This document shows positions 62,257 through 64,000 of a DNA stretch of 64,000 bases, piece after piece (the stretch's first letter is position 1; each line of letters starts with the position of its first letter). A program made the position numbers and the translations under genes. The stretch is taken from assembly GCA_018436925.1 (NCBI GenBank), contig JAHDKI010000003.1, positions 62,001-126,000 of the forward strand, in the 5' to 3' direction. The notes below the pieces were generated by a model. The model was not told the DNA's origin, ran no database searches, and saw nothing but the letters and a program-made list of their open reading frames with translations. Origin of the DNA: Syntrophaceae bacterium. Lineage in GTDB: Bacteria > Desulfobacterota > Syntrophia > Syntrophales > Smithellaceae.

Positions 62257-63975
62257 TTAGTGATTGAAGTGCAAACGGATACGGCAATGGCCGTTTTTTT
62301 CCTGCGCGTCAACATTGTCCGCTTCATGAAGGATTAAAAACACAGCAAGCGTCTCCAATCCCTCGCCCGTATTGAGGACGTCTTCCTCCGAAGGTTTTCT
62401 TGAAGCAAAACTCAGAGGGGTTCCCGCGTAGGTCATCTCCGCATCGAGGTTGAATTCATCGAAAGACACGGCCAGCCGGATCGGCCCGCGCGAAGCCCCT
62501 TTAGCGGCAAGCGCTTCCAGGGTTTCGTTGACGGCGGCGGCGGCGCGATTGACGACATCCGGCAGCGCGCCCCACAAACCGCCCTGTTTCTGCATGAACA
62601 TAAAGATCGTCTCCGATGAATCGACGCCGGGAATCAGATCAACGGCCGCCTTTTTCTCAATCCCGATCCGGAACAAAAGATTCAGAAGAATCGCCGTGAG
62701 CGTCGCCGCGGAAAGCGACGACTGAAAAAACGGTTTCAACAGGCCCGGAAGAGGATCATACAGGCCAGGAACGATGTCCACGCTCAATCCGAAGACAATG
62801 GACGTTCCAATGACGAATGTTTTTCTCGCGTCCATCATGCGCGACGTCATAATCGAAATGCCGGCCAGCACCATGAAACTGGCGGCAAAGACCAGACTCG
62901 CGCCCATCACCGGCGTCGGCATGACGACAAAGATTGATGCGACCTTCGGCAGAAAGGCCAGAAGAATTAAAATTCCGCCCGCGGCGTAGGCGATCGCCCG
63001 GCTGGTTGCGCCGGTCGCGATCGACAAACCGATGTTGCTCGAAGACGGCGATTGTCCCAGAGCGCCTGCCAGTCCCGACAGCAGGTTGCCTGTGGCGCAG
63101 GCCAAAATGCCCCGGCTGATGGATTTCATATCAGGCCGTTTCCAACGTTCGTCGTTGATTTTCTGGCAAGTGGTCAGATCGCCCATGGTTTTGAGCGCGG
63201 ACGACAGCGCCGCCACCACAAAGGGAATGATCAGAGCCGTGCTGAAATGCATGCCGTAGGAGCCGAGGGCCGGCCACGCAAACCAGGACGCCTGCGAGAT
63301 GGTGGCAAACTGCCGCGGCCCTAAAAGGCCCAGTCCGAATGCCGCGGCATACCCGATGAGCATCGCAATAAGCACCGCATAGAGGCGGAACTTACCTTTG
63401 CCCCAGACGGTCAACCCCATCATAGCGGCAAGCGTGACGACCGCGACCAAAGTCGCCGTCGGATCGATCGCCGGATGCAGGGCATCCATCCCGAAAAATC
63501 GTTTGACGCCGAACGGAATGACTTCAATGCCCACCATGGTCACAATGGTGCCCGTCACTTCGGCGGGAAAGAAGGCCCGCAGCCTGGTTACCGCACGGGA
63601 AAACAGTCCTTCAAAGACCCCTCCGATGAAGGTCATGCCGAAAATGAGCGGCAATCCGCCCGCCTTGCCGGCCAGAATGGAAGCGGACAAAAAGGCCGGC
63701 CCGTTGACCAGCGGGCACAAGTAGCCGGAGCCGACCGGTCCCCGGGGAAGTCCCTGCAGGATGGTGGCCACACCCGTGACCAGCATGGCCATGCAGATCA
63801 GATGGCCGGCGTCCGCGGCGGTTCCGCCGATGGCGTCCACAATGAGCACCGGAATGACGAAGGCGATGGCCAAAACGAAGATGTGCTGAAGCCCCAGGAG
63901 AATCAGGGCGCCGATACCAGGACGCTCGTCGACATCATAGATCAGATTAACCGGTTTTTTCCGCTGAGTCATCAT
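62257..63975 (-). CDS. NCS2 nucleobase permease with C-terminal ATPase-like domain
   Basis: A 572-residue protein. The first 440 residues are a 12-14 helix uracil/xanthine permease (NCS2), with the signature SPSSSNIGLSIATGATSR and GPVGSGYLCPLVNGPAFL. The last 125 residues are hydrophilic and resemble a histidine-kinase/anti-sigma type ATPase fold: WGALPDVVNRAAAAVNETLE could be the N-box helix and TGEGLETLAVFLI the late helix. Similar tails occur on some proteobacterial NCS2 carriers (recalled, not checked). Start choice: ATG at 63975 or 63972; the ORF's TTG at 63990 is unlikely. The upstream region is outside the window. Confidence 0.85.
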   Translation of the reverse strand: MMTQRKKPVNLIYDVDERPGIGALILLGLQHIFVLAIAFVIPVLIVDAIGGTAADAGHLICMAMLVTGVATILQGLPRGPVGSGYLCPLVNGPAFLSASILAGKAGGLPLIFGMTFIGGVFEGLFSRAVTRLRAFFPAEVTGTIVTMVGIEVIPFGVKRFFGMDALHPAIDPTATLVAVVTLAAMMGLTVWGKGKFRLYAVLIAMLIGYAAAFGLGLLGPRQFATISQASWFAWPALGSYGMHFSTALIIPFVVAALSSALKTMGDLTTCQKINDERWKRPDMKSISRGILACATGNLLSGLAGALGQSPSSSNIGLSIATGATSRAIAYAAGGILILLAFLPKVASIFVVMPTPVMGASLVFAASFMVLAGISIMTSRMMDARKTFVIGTSIVFGLSVDIVPGLYDPLPGLLKPFFQSSLSAATLTAILLNLLFRIGIEKKAAVDLIPGVDSSETIFMFMQKQGGLWGALPDVVNRAAAAVNETLEALAAKGASRGPIRLAVSFDEFNLDAEMTYAGTPLSFASRKPSEEDVLNTGEGLETLAVFLILHEADNVDAQEKNGHCRIRLHFNH

Positions 63976-64000
63976 ATCGGACCGCCGCAATCAGAATTCC

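Overview
The window is about 64 kb of moderately GC-rich, tightly packed bacterial chromosome with no phage, insertion sequence, CRISPR array, rRNA or tRNA that I can see. The gene set suggests a strict anaerobe of the Desulfobacterota (former Deltaproteobacteria), perhaps near Syntrophales. Pointers are a (R)-2-hydroxyacyl-CoA dehydratase-type activase, an oxalate/formate-type MFS carrier, an N-type ATPase operon, a heptaheme cytochrome with Tat-exported flavoprotein, a NapH-like ferredoxin protein, and many PAS sensors. The taxonomic call is inference from gene content, not from a marker gene.

Layout: 1-4 kb, end of an activase gene, an OFA-type carrier, mobA and a secreted protein of unknown function. 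4-12.8 kb, a TetR regulator with a complete RND efflux operon (adaptor, pump, outer-membrane factor), then two LpxR-like outer-membrane lipid A deacylases, the second broken by a frameshift. 12.8-25 kb (minus strand), a J-domain protein, a Cam-type gamma carbonic anhydrase, a cofactor operon (valS-nadC-birA-coaX-coaE), a TPR lipoprotein, and mutL-miaA. 24.4-33.6 kb, an LPP20-like exported protein, a large mosaic lipoprotein, a CLC channel with CBS domains, an anchored SGNH esterase and a HEAT-repeat protein. 33.6-38.3 kb, thiM-thiE, a sensor kinase lacking its phosphoacceptor histidine, a methyltransferase and a Cys-rich cytidylate-kinase-like protein.

38.3-45.6 kb is a complete N-ATPase operon in the order beta, epsilon, AtpQ, AtpR, a, c, b, alpha, gamma, with no delta gene. 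The c subunit keeps the glutamine/glutamate-serine ligands seen in Na+-binding rings. The operon is headed by a small helical protein that may be RsbRD_N-like. 45.9-48.2 kb is a LytS/LytTR two-component pair behind a DUF2141 protein.

48.3-60.3 kb looks like one functional region for anaerobic respiration of an unidentified organic acceptor. It has a DsbD_2/TauE-like membrane protein, a membrane ferredoxin protein, a heptaheme cytochrome, a Tat-exported fumarate-reductase-type flavoprotein, a second flavoprotein without a signal peptide, a PAS-LuxR regulator, and an NtrC-type regulator with a PAS kinase. A perfect 9-bp inverted repeat plus a third half-site lies in front of the exported flavoprotein gene. 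The last 4 kb carry a VOC protein, an alpha/beta hydrolase and an NCS2 nucleobase permease with an extra cytosolic domain.

All annotation is by eye from sequence motifs; no database search was run.
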